This document shows, piece by piece, positions 55,002 to 63,812 of a stretch of DNA of 64,000 nucleotides. The translations under genes were made by a program, and so were the position numbers. The number at the start of each line of letters is the position of its first letter. Positions within the stretch are counted from its first letter, which is position 1. The notes beneath the pieces are model-generated. The model was not told the origin of the DNA and searched no databases. It was given only the letters and a program-made list of their open reading frames with translations. The DNA is taken from the NCBI RefSeq assembly GCF_021278985.1, contig NZ_CP082833.1:2232001-2296000 (forward strand). Reading direction: 5' to 3'. The stretch is from Citrobacter rodentium NBRC 105723 = DSM 16636 (GTDB lineage: Bacteria > Pseudomonadota > Gammaproteobacteria > Enterobacterales > Enterobacteriaceae).

Positions 55002-56491
55002 TCCCTGCCGGAGACGGCAACCGCCTCGATCCGTTCTTCCAGATAACCGAAGAACGGATTCGAGGTGACGCGCATTAAGCTATCTAATCCCACCAGCAGC
55101 GTGGAAGTTTCTCCGCGCAGCGCAATGGTGCCGATACTCAAGCCGTAGCGCTCCGGTTCATCCGGCTGTAGCCCGTACAGGGCGTCGTTGACGGGAAACG
55201 GCACCGCCACATGCGACAGCGAATACATCTCCTGCGGCCAGGCTTCGCGCAGCGGCTGAGCCCGTTCTTCCTGTTTTCCGGCTGGCGTATCGCGCGCCAC
55301 CACCGCCAGCGTATCCGCCGCGGCGTTGGTGATCACCGTGGCGCGATAGGCGCGCGGCGCTGGCGGCTGCAGCGTAGCGGCGGCGGTATAAGAGGAAGAA
55401 CGCAGCAGCGGACGCAGGCTGGCGGCCTGATTGATATCGAACAGCACCAGCTCGCTACCGTTAGCCGGCAGATAGCGATACAGCGAAGTGACCACCGCAC
55501 GGGTGCTGACGGTGGAATCCATCACCGACTGGAAGGACAGCACCGGCGGTAATGCGTTCAGCCGGTTACGCTGCGCATCGTCGGCAACCTGCTTTTGCAG
55601 CGCGCGGGTCAGCAGGTACGACTGGCGCGCCGCGTTAACCGGAAAGGAGTTGTATTTGAAAGGGTTATATTCCGGCGACACGTTAAGCCAGGCGGCTTTG
55701 GCAAAGGCGGGAAACAGCGCCGGCAGTCCGGCCAGCCCGGCAAAGCGGGCGAAGGCGGTAACGCCAATCATCGGCGACAACAGCACCAGCTGTCGGGGGC
55801 GGCGCAGGGTGGCGTCATCCAGACTGTCGAGGGTGTATTTCAGCGCCAGCGCCCCGCCGTTGGAGTAGCCCACCAGGTGCAGCGGCAGCTTATCTCCCCC
55901 CAGCCGCGTCGCTTCCCGCACCGCCAGCCGCGTTACGGCCAGCCACTCCTGCCACGTCACCTTCGTCAGCGCGCCGGGAGCGGTGCCGTGTCCGGGCAGA
56001 CGCGGCGCCACCACGATAAATCCCCACTGCTGGTAGCGCTGCGCCACATATTTCAGGCTGTAGGGCGAGTCGGTTAACCCGTGCAGCATCACCACCGCGC
56101 CGCGCGGTGCGCCCTGCGGCATCAGGACGAACGAGCGGTTCCAGTTCGGAGTAAATTGCGGCGGATAAACCCGGCTTCCGGGCCAGTAGCGGTTGATCGG
56201 CGTCTGTTCCTCTTCAGCGAGCTTATCGCCAATCTGTGTTTTCAACGCGCTGAACAGGCGCTCCTCACGCGCCTGGTACTGAGCGAACGTGGCCTTATTC
56301 AGCGCCTTCACGGACATTTCGTCGCCGCGCCAGGTGTGCCAGAGCTGGAGATCGGGACCACGTTCGCTCTGATAAACCCGCACGCCGATAAAGATAATAA
56401 GCACCGCCAGCAGCGTAAGCGAGACGTGTTTAAGCAGCACCATCAGCCCGGCACTCATCCACTTCACCCGGCGAAAAAGGGTTTTCATCAT
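54998..56491 (-). CDS. Membrane-anchored alpha/beta hydrolase
   Basis: 497 residues. An N-terminal anchor at about 12-38 (MSAGLMVLLKHVSLTLLAVLII) is followed by a serine-hydrolase domain: oxyanion motif MLHGLTDSPYSL, VAPRLPGHGTAPG and the nucleophile elbow LVGYSNGGALAL (Ser about residue 218), FQSVMDSTVS (Asp). The last 130 residues hold LSHVAVPFPVND with a candidate His. Carboxylesterase or lysophospholipase activity is plausible; the substrate is unknown. It occupies the place where gabDTP-csiR is found in E. coli. Single gene. Confidence 0.85.
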   Translation of the reverse strand: MMKTLFRRVKWMSAGLMVLLKHVSLTLLAVLIIFIGVRVYQSERGPDLQLWHTWRGDEMSVKALNKATFAQYQAREERLFSALKTQIGDKLAEEEQTPINRYWPGSRVYPPQFTPNWNRSFVLMPQGAPRGAVVMLHGLTDSPYSLKYVAQRYQQWGFIVVAPRLPGHGTAPGALTKVTWQEWLAVTRLAVREATRLGGDKLPLHLVGYSNGGALALKYTLDSLDDATLRRPRQLVLLSPMIGVTAFARFAGLAGLPALFPAFAKAAWLNVSPEYNPFKYNSFPVNAARQSYLLTRALQKQVADDAQRNRLNALPPVLSFQSVMDSTVSTRAVVTSLYRYLPANGSELVLFDINQAASLRPLLRSSSYTAAATLQPPAPRAYRATVITNAAADTLAVVARDTPAGKQEERAQPLREAWPQEMYSLSHVAVPFPVNDALYGLQPDEPERYGLSIGTIALRGETSTLLVGLDSLMRVTSNPFFGYLEERIEAVAVSGRD

Positions 56492-56758
56492 TACGTTAAT
56501 CTCCGCTCCCGGCTCTGCTGTGTCACGCCATAAACGGCGTTAGTGTAGGCTAAGCGCCAGATCCCTCAAACCTTTTATGCCGCAGCCTGTGAGAACAGCA
56601 CGCTACTGATTTATCTGATGGGGAGATGGGAGAAGAGAAATGAGCGGCAATTCTGGCGCGCAATGCCACGCGCGCCAGTGAGTTAATGCGCCAGCGCAGG
56701 CTGACGCCGGTTCAGATGCTCCCGCAGGCAAGCTGCCGGGAGGAGATCCTGAAAGCGA

Positions 56759-57208
56759 TTATTCCTCCGGAATACGCAGTACCTGACCCGGATAAATTTT
56801 ATCCGGACTTTGCAGCATCGGCTTATTCGCTTCAAAGATTTTATTATACAGGTTGGCATTACCGTAAACCTGTTTCGAGATGGCGCTCAGGGTATCGCCC
56901 GATTTTACCGTGTAGAACTGGCTTTCGCTGGCGGGTGCAGAGGTTTTCACCTGATCGTCCACGCTGCCGATACCGGAAATGTTGCCGACCGCCACCAGAA
57001 TTTTTTCTTTCGCTTCCTGGCTTAAACCGTCGCCGGTCACCGTCGCCTTACCGTCGGCAATTTGTACATTCACTTTATCGGCGTCGGGAATACCGGTTTT
57101 GTTCAGATGATCCTGCACTTTTTTCGCCAGATCGTCTTTATCGTGATTGCCGGTTACCGCATCCCAAAGTTTTTCACCCGCGTCTTTTACAAAGTTGAAA
57201 AGTCCCAT
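56759..57208 (-). CDS. kbp: Potassium-binding BON-LysM protein Kbp (YgaU)
   Basis: 149 residues, start at MGLFNFVKDAGEKLWDAVTG (ATG 57208, AGGTG before it). BON domain about 20-90 (DDLAKKVQDHLNKTGIPDAD, VTVTGDG-like turn), LysM about 97-147 (FYTVKSGDTLSAISKQVYGN, YPGQVLRIPEE). Cytosolic K+ sensor required for growth in high potassium. Length is the same as E. coli Kbp. Intact core gene. Confidence 0.95.
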   Translation of the reverse strand: MGLFNFVKDAGEKLWDAVTGNHDKDDLAKKVQDHLNKTGIPDADKVNVQIADGKATVTGDGLSQEAKEKILVAVGNISGIGSVDDQVKTSAPASESQFYTVKSGDTLSAISKQVYGNANLYNKIFEANKPMLQSPDKIYPGQVLRIPEE

Positions 57209-57291
57209 ATTCACCTCGACTGTTTACAATAAACACATCCGAAGTGTAGCAGAAAGTTTTACTTAAAATTTCTGAAAGGCAATTTGAAGCT

Positions 57292-57319
57292 GGCCCGAAT
57301 AGCTGAATGCTATCGGGCC
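57292..57319 (-). terminator. Hairpin downstream of yqaE
   Basis: GGCCCG-AATAGC-TGAAT-GCTAT-CGGGCC forms an 11-bp stem with one bulge, 22 bp beyond the yqaE stop on the minus strand. Confidence 0.6.
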
Positions 57320-57341
57320 GCGTAATGAATTAAGAAAAAAC

Positions 57342-57500
57342 TTAATTGCGGGTTTGCACCCAGAAGGCATGAATCAGACCCGGGATATAGCCCAGTAAGG
57401 TCAGCACGATATTCAGAATAAACGCCCAGCCAAATCCTTTACCTAACAGTACGCCAAGCGGCGGCAGTATTATCGTAAAAACCACTCTCCAGAAACCCAT
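57342..57500 (-). CDS. yqaE: Pmp3-family small membrane protein YqaE
   Basis: 52 residues: MGFWRVVFTIILPPLGVLLG, then FGWAFILNIVLTLLGYIPGL and IHAFWVQTRN. Two membrane helices with the PPLGV and GYIPGLIHA motifs of Pmp3/UPF0057 proteins, linked to osmotic and membrane-potential stress. GGAGAGTAT precedes the ATG. Same orientation as kbp, 133 bp upstream of it. Confidence 0.95.
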   Translation of the reverse strand: MGFWRVVFTIILPPLGVLLGKGFGWAFILNIVLTLLGYIPGLIHAFWVQTRN

Positions 57501-57683
57501 ATACTCTCCATACAAGCAAAATTACTTATTGTTTAAAAAAGAGAATTTATCTCTAAGCATAGTAATTTTACGTTAAGACGCCAGTTTCTCTCTTCGCTTT
57601 TACCCTCTTTTACGCTCTTTACACTGGCCTTATGCGCGCCACTAGTTTAGGATTTACTTAATTTAGCAAACTCTAAAACAGAT

Positions 57684-57983
57684 ATGAACGAACTTGAACA
57701 GCTACAGGCCAGCGCAGAACAGGCGGCCACTCTGCTTAAAGCGATGAGTCACCCGAAGCGGCTGCTGATTCTCTGTATGCTCTGCGGTTCGCCGGGCACC
57801 AGCGCCGGAGAACTGGCGAAAATCACCGGGCTAAGCCCTTCCGCCACTTCCCAGCATCTGGCGCGAATGCGCGAAGAGGGGCTGATTGAGAGCCGACGCG
57901 ATGCGCAGCGCATCCTCTATTCCATCAAAAATGCGGCGGTGAATGCCCTTATCGCCACATTAAAAACCGTATATTGTCCATAA
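57684..57983 (+). CDS. ygaV: ArsR-family sulfide/redox regulator YgaV
   Basis: 99 residues, winged HTH of the ArsR/SmtB type: ASEQAATLLKAMSHPKRLLI, GELAKITGLSPSATSQHLAR, EEGLIESRRDAQRILYSI. Cys residues in LILCMLCG are candidates for redox sensing. In E. coli YgaV represses itself and ygaP. A TTAGCAAA-CTCTAAA-type site lies in its leader near 57660. Nine bases before ygaP, same operon. Confidence 0.93.
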   Translation: MNELEQLQASAEQAATLLKAMSHPKRLLILCMLCGSPGTSAGELAKITGLSPSATSQHLARMREEGLIESRRDAQRILYSIKNAAVNALIATLKTVYCP

Positions 57984-57992
57984 GGAGTAAAC

Positions 57993-58517
57993 ATGACCGG
58001 GATGACGATTTCCGCGCGCGAGGCGCACGACCGCATTGCGCAAGGCGCGAAGCTGATTGATATTCGCGATGCCGACGAATACCTGCGCGAACACATTCCC
58101 CAGGCGCACCTTGCGCCGCTGACGGCGCTGGAACAGGACGGTTTACCGGCCAGTCTCCGGGGCGAACAGATTATCTTTCACTGTCAGGCAGGCAAACGCA
58201 CGCAAAACAATGCGGCGAAACTTGCGGCCATTGCGGCGCCGGCAGAAGTCTGGCTGCTGGAAGGCGGGATTGAAGGCTGGAAAAGCGTGGGATTCCCCAC
58301 CGCGGAAGATAAAACGCAGCCGCTGCCGCTGATACGTCAGGTGCAGATTGCCGTAGGCGGGCTGACGCTGGCTGGCGTAGCGCTGGGCTATGCCGTCAAC
58401 AGCGGCTTCTTCCTGCTGAGCGGTTTTGTCGGAGCGGGGCTAATACTGGCAGGCATTACCGGTTTTTGCGGGATGGCGCGTCTGCTCGACAAAATGCCGT
58501 GGAACCGCCGCGCATAA
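57993..58517 (+). CDS. ygaP: Membrane-bound rhodanese YgaP
   Basis: 174 residues. Rhodanese domain 1-110 (KLIDIRDADEYLREHIPQAH, active loop FHCQAGKRTQN with the sulfur-carrying Cys about residue 65), then two membrane helices (IAVGGLTLAGVALGYAV and LLSGFVGAGLILAGITG). TAAGGAG ribosome site. Thiosulfate sulfurtransferase at the inner membrane, regulated by YgaV. Intact. Confidence 0.94.
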   Translation: MTGMTISAREAHDRIAQGAKLIDIRDADEYLREHIPQAHLAPLTALEQDGLPASLRGEQIIFHCQAGKRTQNNAAKLAAIAAPAEVWLLEGGIEGWKSVGFPTAEDKTQPLPLIRQVQIAVGGLTLAGVALGYAVNSGFFLLSGFVGAGLILAGITGFCGMARLLDKMPWNRRA

Positions 58518-58534
58518 CAAACGCCGTAAAATAT

Positions 58535-58556
58535 GCGGTGAGGATAACCTCACCGC
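58535..58556. terminator. Bidirectional hairpin between ygaP and stpA
   Basis: GCGGTGAGG-ATAA-CCTCACCGC, a perfect nine-base stem in the gap between two convergent genes. No T tract on either side. Confidence 0.6.
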
Positions 58557-58564
58557 CCGGGTGA

Positions 58565-58966
58565 TTAGATCAGGAAATCGTCGAGAGATTTTCCTTCAGC
58601 CAGCGCTCTGGCGATCGGTTTTGGCGTACGGCCCTGACCGGTCCAGGTTTTGGTTTCGCCATTCACATCGGTGAAACGATATTTCGCCGGACGCGGCTGA
58701 CGTTTTTTCCCGGTCCGCGCTTTCGTTGTTTCACTGGAAAATAACTCTTCCGGGTTAATACCGTCCGCCTTCAGCATTTCCACCCAGGTTTTAATTTTCT
58801 CCTGCTGTTCCATGCGCTCACGCTGTAACTGTTCTTCTTCTTCACGTCTTTCTTTAGTGACGACCCTGAATTTCTCAAGCATTTCTTCAAGGACGTCAAT
58901 GGAGAACTCGCGAGCCATTGCGCGTAGTGTCCGAATATTATTTAAGTTCTGTAACATCACATTCAT
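58565..58966 (-). CDS. stpA: H-NS paralogue StpA
   Basis: 133 residues. N-terminal oligomerisation helices (MLQNLNNIRTLRAMAREFSI, VVTKERREEEEQLQRER), C-terminal AT-hook-like DNA-binding domain KYRFTDVNGETKTWTGQGRTP. The GKKRQPRPAKY linker marks StpA rather than H-NS. It silences AT-rich acquired DNA and is an RNA chaperone; the effector islands to the left are expected targets. Intact. Confidence 0.94.
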   Translation of the reverse strand: MNVMLQNLNNIRTLRAMAREFSIDVLEEMLEKFRVVTKERREEEEQLQRERMEQQEKIKTWVEMLKADGINPEELFSSETTKARTGKKRQPRPAKYRFTDVNGETKTWTGQGRTPKPIARALAEGKSLDDFLI

Positions 58967-59453
58967 AATAATTAAAACCTTATAACGCTAAAAATTTGTA
59001 TTACGCCGGGTAGTGTATTCGATTATAAAATCAATTTCCAGACTCAATGAAATTGTACGGGAATTGCCCGGATCGTGGCCGTGGATATATTGCGGCGGGT
59101 ACTATAAATAATATTCACGCTAATTTTCACGCCCGCTGATATATAGGCTGAAGGACGCCCAACCGACCGGTTGCGCGCGGCAGGCGCCGCAGCGTTGTTC
59201 TCTGCGCCGTTCAGAAAAACAACCCTTTGATTTATGGTAGTTTTCCTCCATTTGACAACGAAAATTCCGCAGACTCCATCCGACAGGCTGTCGCAGAGTA
59301 TTTTATCGACAAAATGCGTAAAAATAAAAAGATTTAACTAGTTGATAGTTACAATGCAGACATATAACCTATAACAAAGCGAAAACAGCAACCTAAAACA
59401 CTATCAAAATCGCGATTTACGCCGATTTTCCCCTTTTTAAAAGGAGCATTAGC
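58967..59453. other. Intergenic region stpA-alaE
   Basis: 487 bp between divergent genes. It holds the stpA promoter region (AT-rich at 58970-59040) and, on the plus strand, a long alaE leader with TTGACAACG at 59252-59260 and a run AACTAGTTGATAGTTACAATGCAG near 59340. No gene or RNA recognised. Confidence 0.4.
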
Positions 59454-59903
59454 ATGTTCTCACCGCAGTCACGCTTGCGTCATGCAGTTGCAGATACGTT
59501 TGCGATGGTTGTTTATTGTTCTGTCGTGAATATGCTGATCGAGGTTTTTCTTTCCGGAATGACTTTCGAACAATCCCTTTCTTCCCGCCTGGTCGCCATT
59601 CCGGTCAATATCCTGATTGCCTGGCCATACGGCATGTATCGCGATCTAATTATGAAAGGCGCGCGCAGGGTAAGCGCCGCGGGCTGGGCGAAAAACCTGG
59701 CGGATGTGCTGGCTTATGTGACCTTCCAGTCCCCCGTTTACGTCGCAATCCTGCTGACGGTCGGCGCAGACTGGCACCAGATTACCGCCGCGGTCAGCTC
59801 GAATATTGTGGTATCGATGCTGATGGGCGCAGTGTACGGCTATTTTCTTGACTACTGCCGCCGTCTGTTTAAGGTCAGCCGTTATCAACAGGTCAAAGCG
59901 TAA
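59454..59903 (+). CDS. alaE: L-alanine exporter AlaE
   Basis: 149 residues with four membrane helices: ADTFAMVVYCSVVNMLIEVF, LVAIPVNILIAWPYGMYRDL, VAILLTVGADW and NIVVSMLMGAVYGYFLDY. Ribosome site AAAAGGAG. The sequence matches AlaE (formerly YgaW) throughout. It exports L-alanine and is induced by alanine through Lrp. Core gene, intact. Confidence 0.94.
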   Translation: MFSPQSRLRHAVADTFAMVVYCSVVNMLIEVFLSGMTFEQSLSSRLVAIPVNILIAWPYGMYRDLIMKGARRVSAAGWAKNLADVLAYVTFQSPVYVAILLTVGADWHQITAAVSSNIVVSMLMGAVYGYFLDYCRRLFKVSRYQQVKA

Positions 59904-59906
59904 CAC

Positions 59907-59938
59907 GACAGGCGACTGGCAGTGCCAGCCGCTTTGTC
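59907..59938. terminator. Hairpin between alaE and ygaC
   Basis: GACAGGCGACTGGCA-G-TGCCAGCCGCTTTGTC pairs almost throughout (CTGGCA/TGCCAG core) in the gap between two convergent genes. Probable bidirectional terminator. Confidence 0.6.
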
Positions 59939-60281
59939 ATTGCGCTTCGCCGAACAGACCATTTAAATAGCGCTCAAGGGCAATGCGTGAACTGAAGCCG
60001 TGCGGAATACCGTAATGTTCGTGAGTACTGCCGGCCAGATAAAGCGGGAAGTGCTGATAATGATCGCAGGTTTTAATTTCTGAGGCGGGTTCCGCCAGCG
60101 ATGAGCTGCGCTCCTTCAGGGTAGGATGAATCACCAGCGCCGTCCGTCCCATGCGCGCTTCGCGATTCACATAGACATAATTTTCGCCACGTCGATAACC
60201 GTACGCTTTCTGTGTCACCACATCGACGGTAAACCCCACTTTTTCAAGTACGCGCGCCACCTCGTCAGGTCGTAAATACAT
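59937..60281 (-). CDS. ygaC: DUF2002 protein YgaC
   Basis: 114 residues: MYLRPDEVARVLEKVGFTVD, KAYGYRRGENYVYVNREARM, GIPHGFSSRIALERYLNGLF. Same length and motifs as E. coli YgaC. Cytosolic; function unknown, reported as Fur-regulated in E. coli. GAGGAAAAA precedes the ATG. Intact. Confidence 0.93.
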   Translation of the reverse strand: MYLRPDEVARVLEKVGFTVDVVTQKAYGYRRGENYVYVNREARMGRTALVIHPTLKERSSSLAEPASEIKTCDHYQHFPLYLAGSTHEHYGIPHGFSSRIALERYLNGLFGEAQ

Positions 60282-60443
60282 ATTTTTTCCTCATTCTCTT
60301 TTACTGCGGGCTTACCTTACCTGATTCAGCATTAGCAACGCTTTCAGAAAAGTCCATAAACACGCGCGAACGCCGTGATGCGTCTCAGAAGTTAAAAATA
60401 TGAACTAAACTGAATAGCGATAGCGAAATCACTGGAGGATCAT

Positions 60444-60770
60444 ATGTTTAACAGACCGAACCGCAACGATGTCGATGAAGGCGTGCAGGACATTCACAAT
60501 GACGTCAACCAGTTAGCAGACAGCCTGGAAGCCGTACTGAAGTCATGGGGAAGCGATGCGAAGGACGAAGCGGAAACCGCACGTCGCAAAGCGCAGGCGC
60601 TGCTGAAAGAAACCCGCGCACGCATGCAGGGCCGCACGCGCATGTCGCAAGCGGCACGGGACGCGGTAGGCTGCGCCGATACCTTCGTGCGCGAAAAACC
60701 GTGGTGTAGCGTAGGGACGGCGGCGGCCGTCGGCATTTTCGTTGGCGCGCTGTTGAGCCTGCGTCGCTAA
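60444..60770 (+). CDS. ygaM: DUF883 membrane-anchored protein YgaM
   Basis: 108 residues. A long amphipathic helix (HNDVNQLADSLEAVLKSWGS, AETARRKAQALLKETRARMQ) is followed by a C-terminal anchor TAAAVGIFVGALLSLRR. This is the ElaB/YgaM/YqjD layout of tail-anchored ribosome-binding proteins of stationary phase. GGAGGATC ribosome site. Intact. Confidence 0.93.
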   Translation: MFNRPNRNDVDEGVQDIHNDVNQLADSLEAVLKSWGSDAKDEAETARRKAQALLKETRARMQGRTRMSQAARDAVGCADTFVREKPWCSVGTAAAVGIFVGALLSLRR

Positions 60771-60776
60771 CAACAC

Positions 60777-60812
60777 CGATGCCGGATGGCGCTTGCGCTT
60801 ATCCGGCATTTC
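60777..60812. repeat. REP (repetitive extragenic palindrome)
   Basis: GATGCCGGATGGCGCTTGCGCTTATCCGGC folds into the imperfect REP hairpin of enterobacteria (GCCGGAT...ATCCGGC) just after ygaM. Often protects upstream mRNA. Confidence 0.85.
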
Positions 60813-60912
60813 ACTGCCTCCACTTCATGCCGGGCAAGGGCCCGGTGTTCTTAACGCCGCACGGCCCCCTTCCCGTTGAGCTTCTCAACAGACGCATTAT
60901 TAATCGGAAATT

Positions 60913-60928
60913 CCCATATCTTGTATGG
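60913..60928. promoter_or_regulatory. NrdR box 1 upstream of nrdHIEF
   Basis: CCCATATCTTGTATGG fits the NrdR consensus (ACA-CWATATWTWG-TGT family). Its centre is 31 bp, three helical turns, from box 2. Confidence 0.75.
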
Positions 60929-60943
60929 TTGAAACTTAAACCA

Positions 60944-60959
60944 ACTACATCTAGTATTC
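60944..60959. promoter_or_regulatory. NrdR box 2 upstream of nrdHIEF
   Basis: ACTACATCTAGTATTC, second NrdR-type palindrome. The pair with in-phase spacing is how NrdR represses class Ib reductase operons in enterobacteria. Confidence 0.75.
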
Positions 60960-61032
60960 CCTGTATCAGCACATACCTAACCCGACGCGTCATTTCGCGC
61001 CGTTCTTTTCATTCTAAATGGAAATACGAATC

Positions 61033-61278
61033 ATGCGCATTATTATTTACACTCGCAATGACTGTGTTCAGTGCCACGCGACCAGACGGGCGCTGGAAAG
61101 CCGCGGTTTTGAATTTGAGACGGTGAATGTCGATCTGTTGCCGGAAGCGGCAGAGACGCTGCGCGCCCGGGGTTTTCGCCAGCTGCCGGTCGTGATTGCC
61201 GGAGATATCAGCTGGTCAGGATTCCGCCCGGACATGATCAACCGCTTGCCTGTCGAACCTCGCGTGGCCAGGGCATGA
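61033..61278 (+). CDS. nrdH: NrdH-redoxin
   Basis: 81 residues from ATG 61033 (MRIIIYTRNDCVQCHATRRA); an upstream ATG at 61018 would add five residues. Active-site CVQC, and the C-terminal WSGFRPDMI thioredoxin-reductase contact. It reduces NrdE disulfides. First gene of the class Ib operon; ATGA overlap with nrdI. Length equals the E. coli protein. Confidence 0.95.
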   Translation: MRIIIYTRNDCVQCHATRRALESRGFEFETVNVDLLPEAAETLRARGFRQLPVVIAGDISWSGFRPDMINRLPVEPRVARA

Positions 61279-61685
61279 ACCCGCTCGTCTATTTCTCCAG
61301 CAGCTCCGAAAACACGCATCGTTTTGTGCAGCGTCTGGGGTTGCCCGCGCTCCGCATTCCGCTTGATGAGCGCAAACGCCTGCGGGTAGACGAGCCGTAC
61401 ATTTTACTGGTGCCCTCTTACGGCGGTGGCGGTACGGCTGGCGCGGTGCCGCGACAGGTGATCCGTTTTTTAAATGATGAACACAACCGGGCGCTGATCC
61501 GCGGCGTGATTGCCTCGGGCAATCGTAACTTCGGTGAGGCCTACGGTCGCGCAGGCGCGGTGATCGCCGAAAAATGCGCCGTCCCCTGGCTTTACCGTTT
61601 TGAGCTGATGGGCACACCGGCCGACATTGAAAACGTCCGAAAAGGAGTAAGCGAATTTTGGCAACGACAACCGCAGAACGCGTAG
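61275..61685 (+). CDS. nrdI: NrdI flavodoxin-like activator
   Basis: 136 residues. YFSSSSENTHRFVQRLGLPA is the FMN phosphate loop; LLVPSYGGGGTAGAVPRQVI and GVIASGNRNFGEAYGRAG complete the flavin site. It supplies superoxide to assemble the Mn(III)2-tyrosyl radical of NrdF. Its end overlaps the nrdE start by 28 bp. Intact. Confidence 0.95.
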   Translation: MNPLVYFSSSSENTHRFVQRLGLPALRIPLDERKRLRVDEPYILLVPSYGGGGTAGAVPRQVIRFLNDEHNRALIRGVIASGNRNFGEAYGRAGAVIAEKCAVPWLYRFELMGTPADIENVRKGVSEFWQRQPQNA

Positions 61686-63802
61686 CGCAGGCAACGCCGG
61701 ATTATCACGCGCTGAATGCGATGCTCAACCTGTACGATAAAGCAGGCCGCATTCAGTTTGAAAAGGACAGAGAGGCGGTGGATGCCTTTTTTGCCGCGCA
61801 CGTTCGTCCCCACAGCGTGACGTTCAGCAGCCAGCAGGCGCGTCTTGAAACCCTCGTCCGCGAAGGCTATTACGACGAAAGCGTGCTGAACCGCTACCCT
61901 CGCGCTTTCGTCATCGATCTGTTCGCCCACGCGCACGCCAGCGGCTTTCGCTTCCAGACCTTCCTCGGCGCCTGGAAGTTTTACACCAGCTACACGCTGA
62001 AAACTTTTGATGGCAAACGCTATCTGGAAGATTTTGAGGACCGGGTGGTAATGGTGGCGCTGACCCTCGCTCGTGGAGATGAAACGCTGGCGAGACAGTT
62101 AACCGATGAGATCCTCGCCGGTCGCTTCCAGCCTGCCACGCCTACCTTTTTAAACTGCGGCAAACAGCAGCGCGGCGAACTGGTTTCCTGCTTCCTGCTG
62201 CGTATTGAAGACAATATGGAGTCGATTGGCCGGGCGGTGAACGCCGCGCTTCAGCTGTCGAAACGCGGCGGCGGCGTGGCGTTTCTGCTCTCTAACCTGC
62301 GGGAAGCGGGCGCGCCGATTAAACGCATCGAAAACCAGTCCTCCGGCGTGATCCCGGTGATGAAAATGCTGGAGGACGCCTTTTCCTACGCCAACCAGCT
62401 CGGCGCGCGCCAGGGGGCGGGAGCGGTATATCTGCACGCCCATCATCCGGATATTCTGCGTTTCCTCGATACCAAACGCGAAAATGCCGATGAGAAGATC
62501 CGCATTAAAACGCTGTCGCTCGGCGTCGTTATCCCGGACGTCACCTTCCGGCTGGCAAAAGAGAATGCGCAGATGGCGCTCTTTTCCCCCTATGACGTGG
62601 AGCGGATTTACGGCAAGCCGTTTGGCGATATTGCGGTCAGCGACCTTTATGATCAACTGGTTGCCGATGCGCGGGTGCGCAAAAAATACATCAACGCCCG
62701 CGACTTCTTCCAGCGGCTGGCGGAAATCCAGTTCGAGTCCGGCTATCCGTACATCATGTTTGAAGATACGGTGAACCGCGCCAGTCCGGTTGCCGGGCGC
62801 ATCAATATGAGCAACCTGTGCTCGGAGATTTTGCAGGTCAACAGCGCCTCCACGTATGACGATAATCTCGACTACGCGCAGACGGGACACGATATCTCCT
62901 GCAACCTCGGCTCGCTGAATATCGCTCATACGATGGATTCGCCGGACTTTGGCCGCACCGTGGAAACGGCGATTCGCGGCCTGACGGCGGTGTCCGATAT
63001 GAGCCATATCCGTAGCGTTCCCTCCATTGAGGCGGGTAACGCCGCTTCCCATGCAATCGGGCTTGGGCAGATGAACCTGCACGGCTATCTGGCGCGGGAA
63101 GGCATCGCCTACGGATCGCCGGAGGGGCTGGACTTCACCAACCTCTATTTTTACACCATCACCTGGCATGCGCTGAACACCTCAATGAAGCTGGCGCGCG
63201 AGCGTGGTCAGGCCTTCGCCGGTTTTAAACAGTCGCGCTACGCCAGCGGTGAGTATTTCAGCCAGTATCTGCAAGGCGACTGGCAGCCGAAAACGGAAAA
63301 GGTGCGCGCCCTGTTCGCCCGCAGCGGCATTACGCTCCCCACGCGGGAAATGTGGCGACAGCTGCGCGATGACGTGATGCGCTACGGCATCTATAACCAG
63401 AATTTGCAGGCGGTGCCGCCAACCGGGTCGATCTCCTATATCAATCATGCGACCTCCAGTATTCATCCGATTGTCTCGAAGGTGGAGATCCGCAAAGAGG
63501 GAAAAACCGGCCGCGTTTATTACCCTGCGCCGTTTATGACCAATGAAAATCTGGACATGTATCAGGATGCGTACGAAATCGGTCCGCAAAAAATCATCGA
63601 CACCTACGCCGAAGCGACGCGCCACGTCGATCAGGGGCTGTCACTGACGCTGTTTTTCCCGGACACCGCCACCACCCGCGACATCAACCGGGCGCAGATT
63701 TACGCCTGGCGCAAGGGGATAAAAACGTTGTACTACATCCGGCTGCGCCAGTTAGCGCTGGAAGGTACAGAAATTGAAGGTTGCGTCTCGTGCGCACTGT
63801 AA
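61658..63802 (+). CDS. nrdE: Class Ib ribonucleotide reductase large subunit NrdE
   Basis: 714 residues starting at TTG 61658 (MATTTAERVAQATPDYHALN) with AAAGGAG 16 bases upstream in the nrdI end. Catalytic residues are visible: SCFLLRIEDNMESI (Cys), SNLCSEILQVNS with the Asn-x-Cys-x-Glu radical site, and the C-terminal redox pair in EGCVSCAL. No N-terminal ATP cone, as expected for NrdE. Reduces NDPs with NrdF; expressed under iron limitation or oxidative stress. Intact. Confidence 0.95.
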   Translation: MATTTAERVAQATPDYHALNAMLNLYDKAGRIQFEKDREAVDAFFAAHVRPHSVTFSSQQARLETLVREGYYDESVLNRYPRAFVIDLFAHAHASGFRFQTFLGAWKFYTSYTLKTFDGKRYLEDFEDRVVMVALTLARGDETLARQLTDEILAGRFQPATPTFLNCGKQQRGELVSCFLLRIEDNMESIGRAVNAALQLSKRGGGVAFLLSNLREAGAPIKRIENQSSGVIPVMKMLEDAFSYANQLGARQGAGAVYLHAHHPDILRFLDTKRENADEKIRIKTLSLGVVIPDVTFRLAKENAQMALFSPYDVERIYGKPFGDIAVSDLYDQLVADARVRKKYINARDFFQRLAEIQFESGYPYIMFEDTVNRASPVAGRINMSNLCSEILQVNSASTYDDNLDYAQTGHDISCNLGSLNIAHTMDSPDFGRTVETAIRGLTAVSDMSHIRSVPSIEAGNAASHAIGLGQMNLHGYLAREGIAYGSPEGLDFTNLYFYTITWHALNTSMKLARERGQAFAGFKQSRYASGEYFSQYLQGDWQPKTEKVRALFARSGITLPTREMWRQLRDDVMRYGIYNQNLQAVPPTGSISYINHATSSIHPIVSKVEIRKEGKTGRVYYPAPFMTNENLDMYQDAYEIGPQKIIDTYAEATRHVDQGLSLTLFFPDTATTRDINRAQIYAWRKGIKTLYYIRLRQLALEGTEIEGCVSCAL

Positions 63803-63812
63803 GGAGAGCGGA

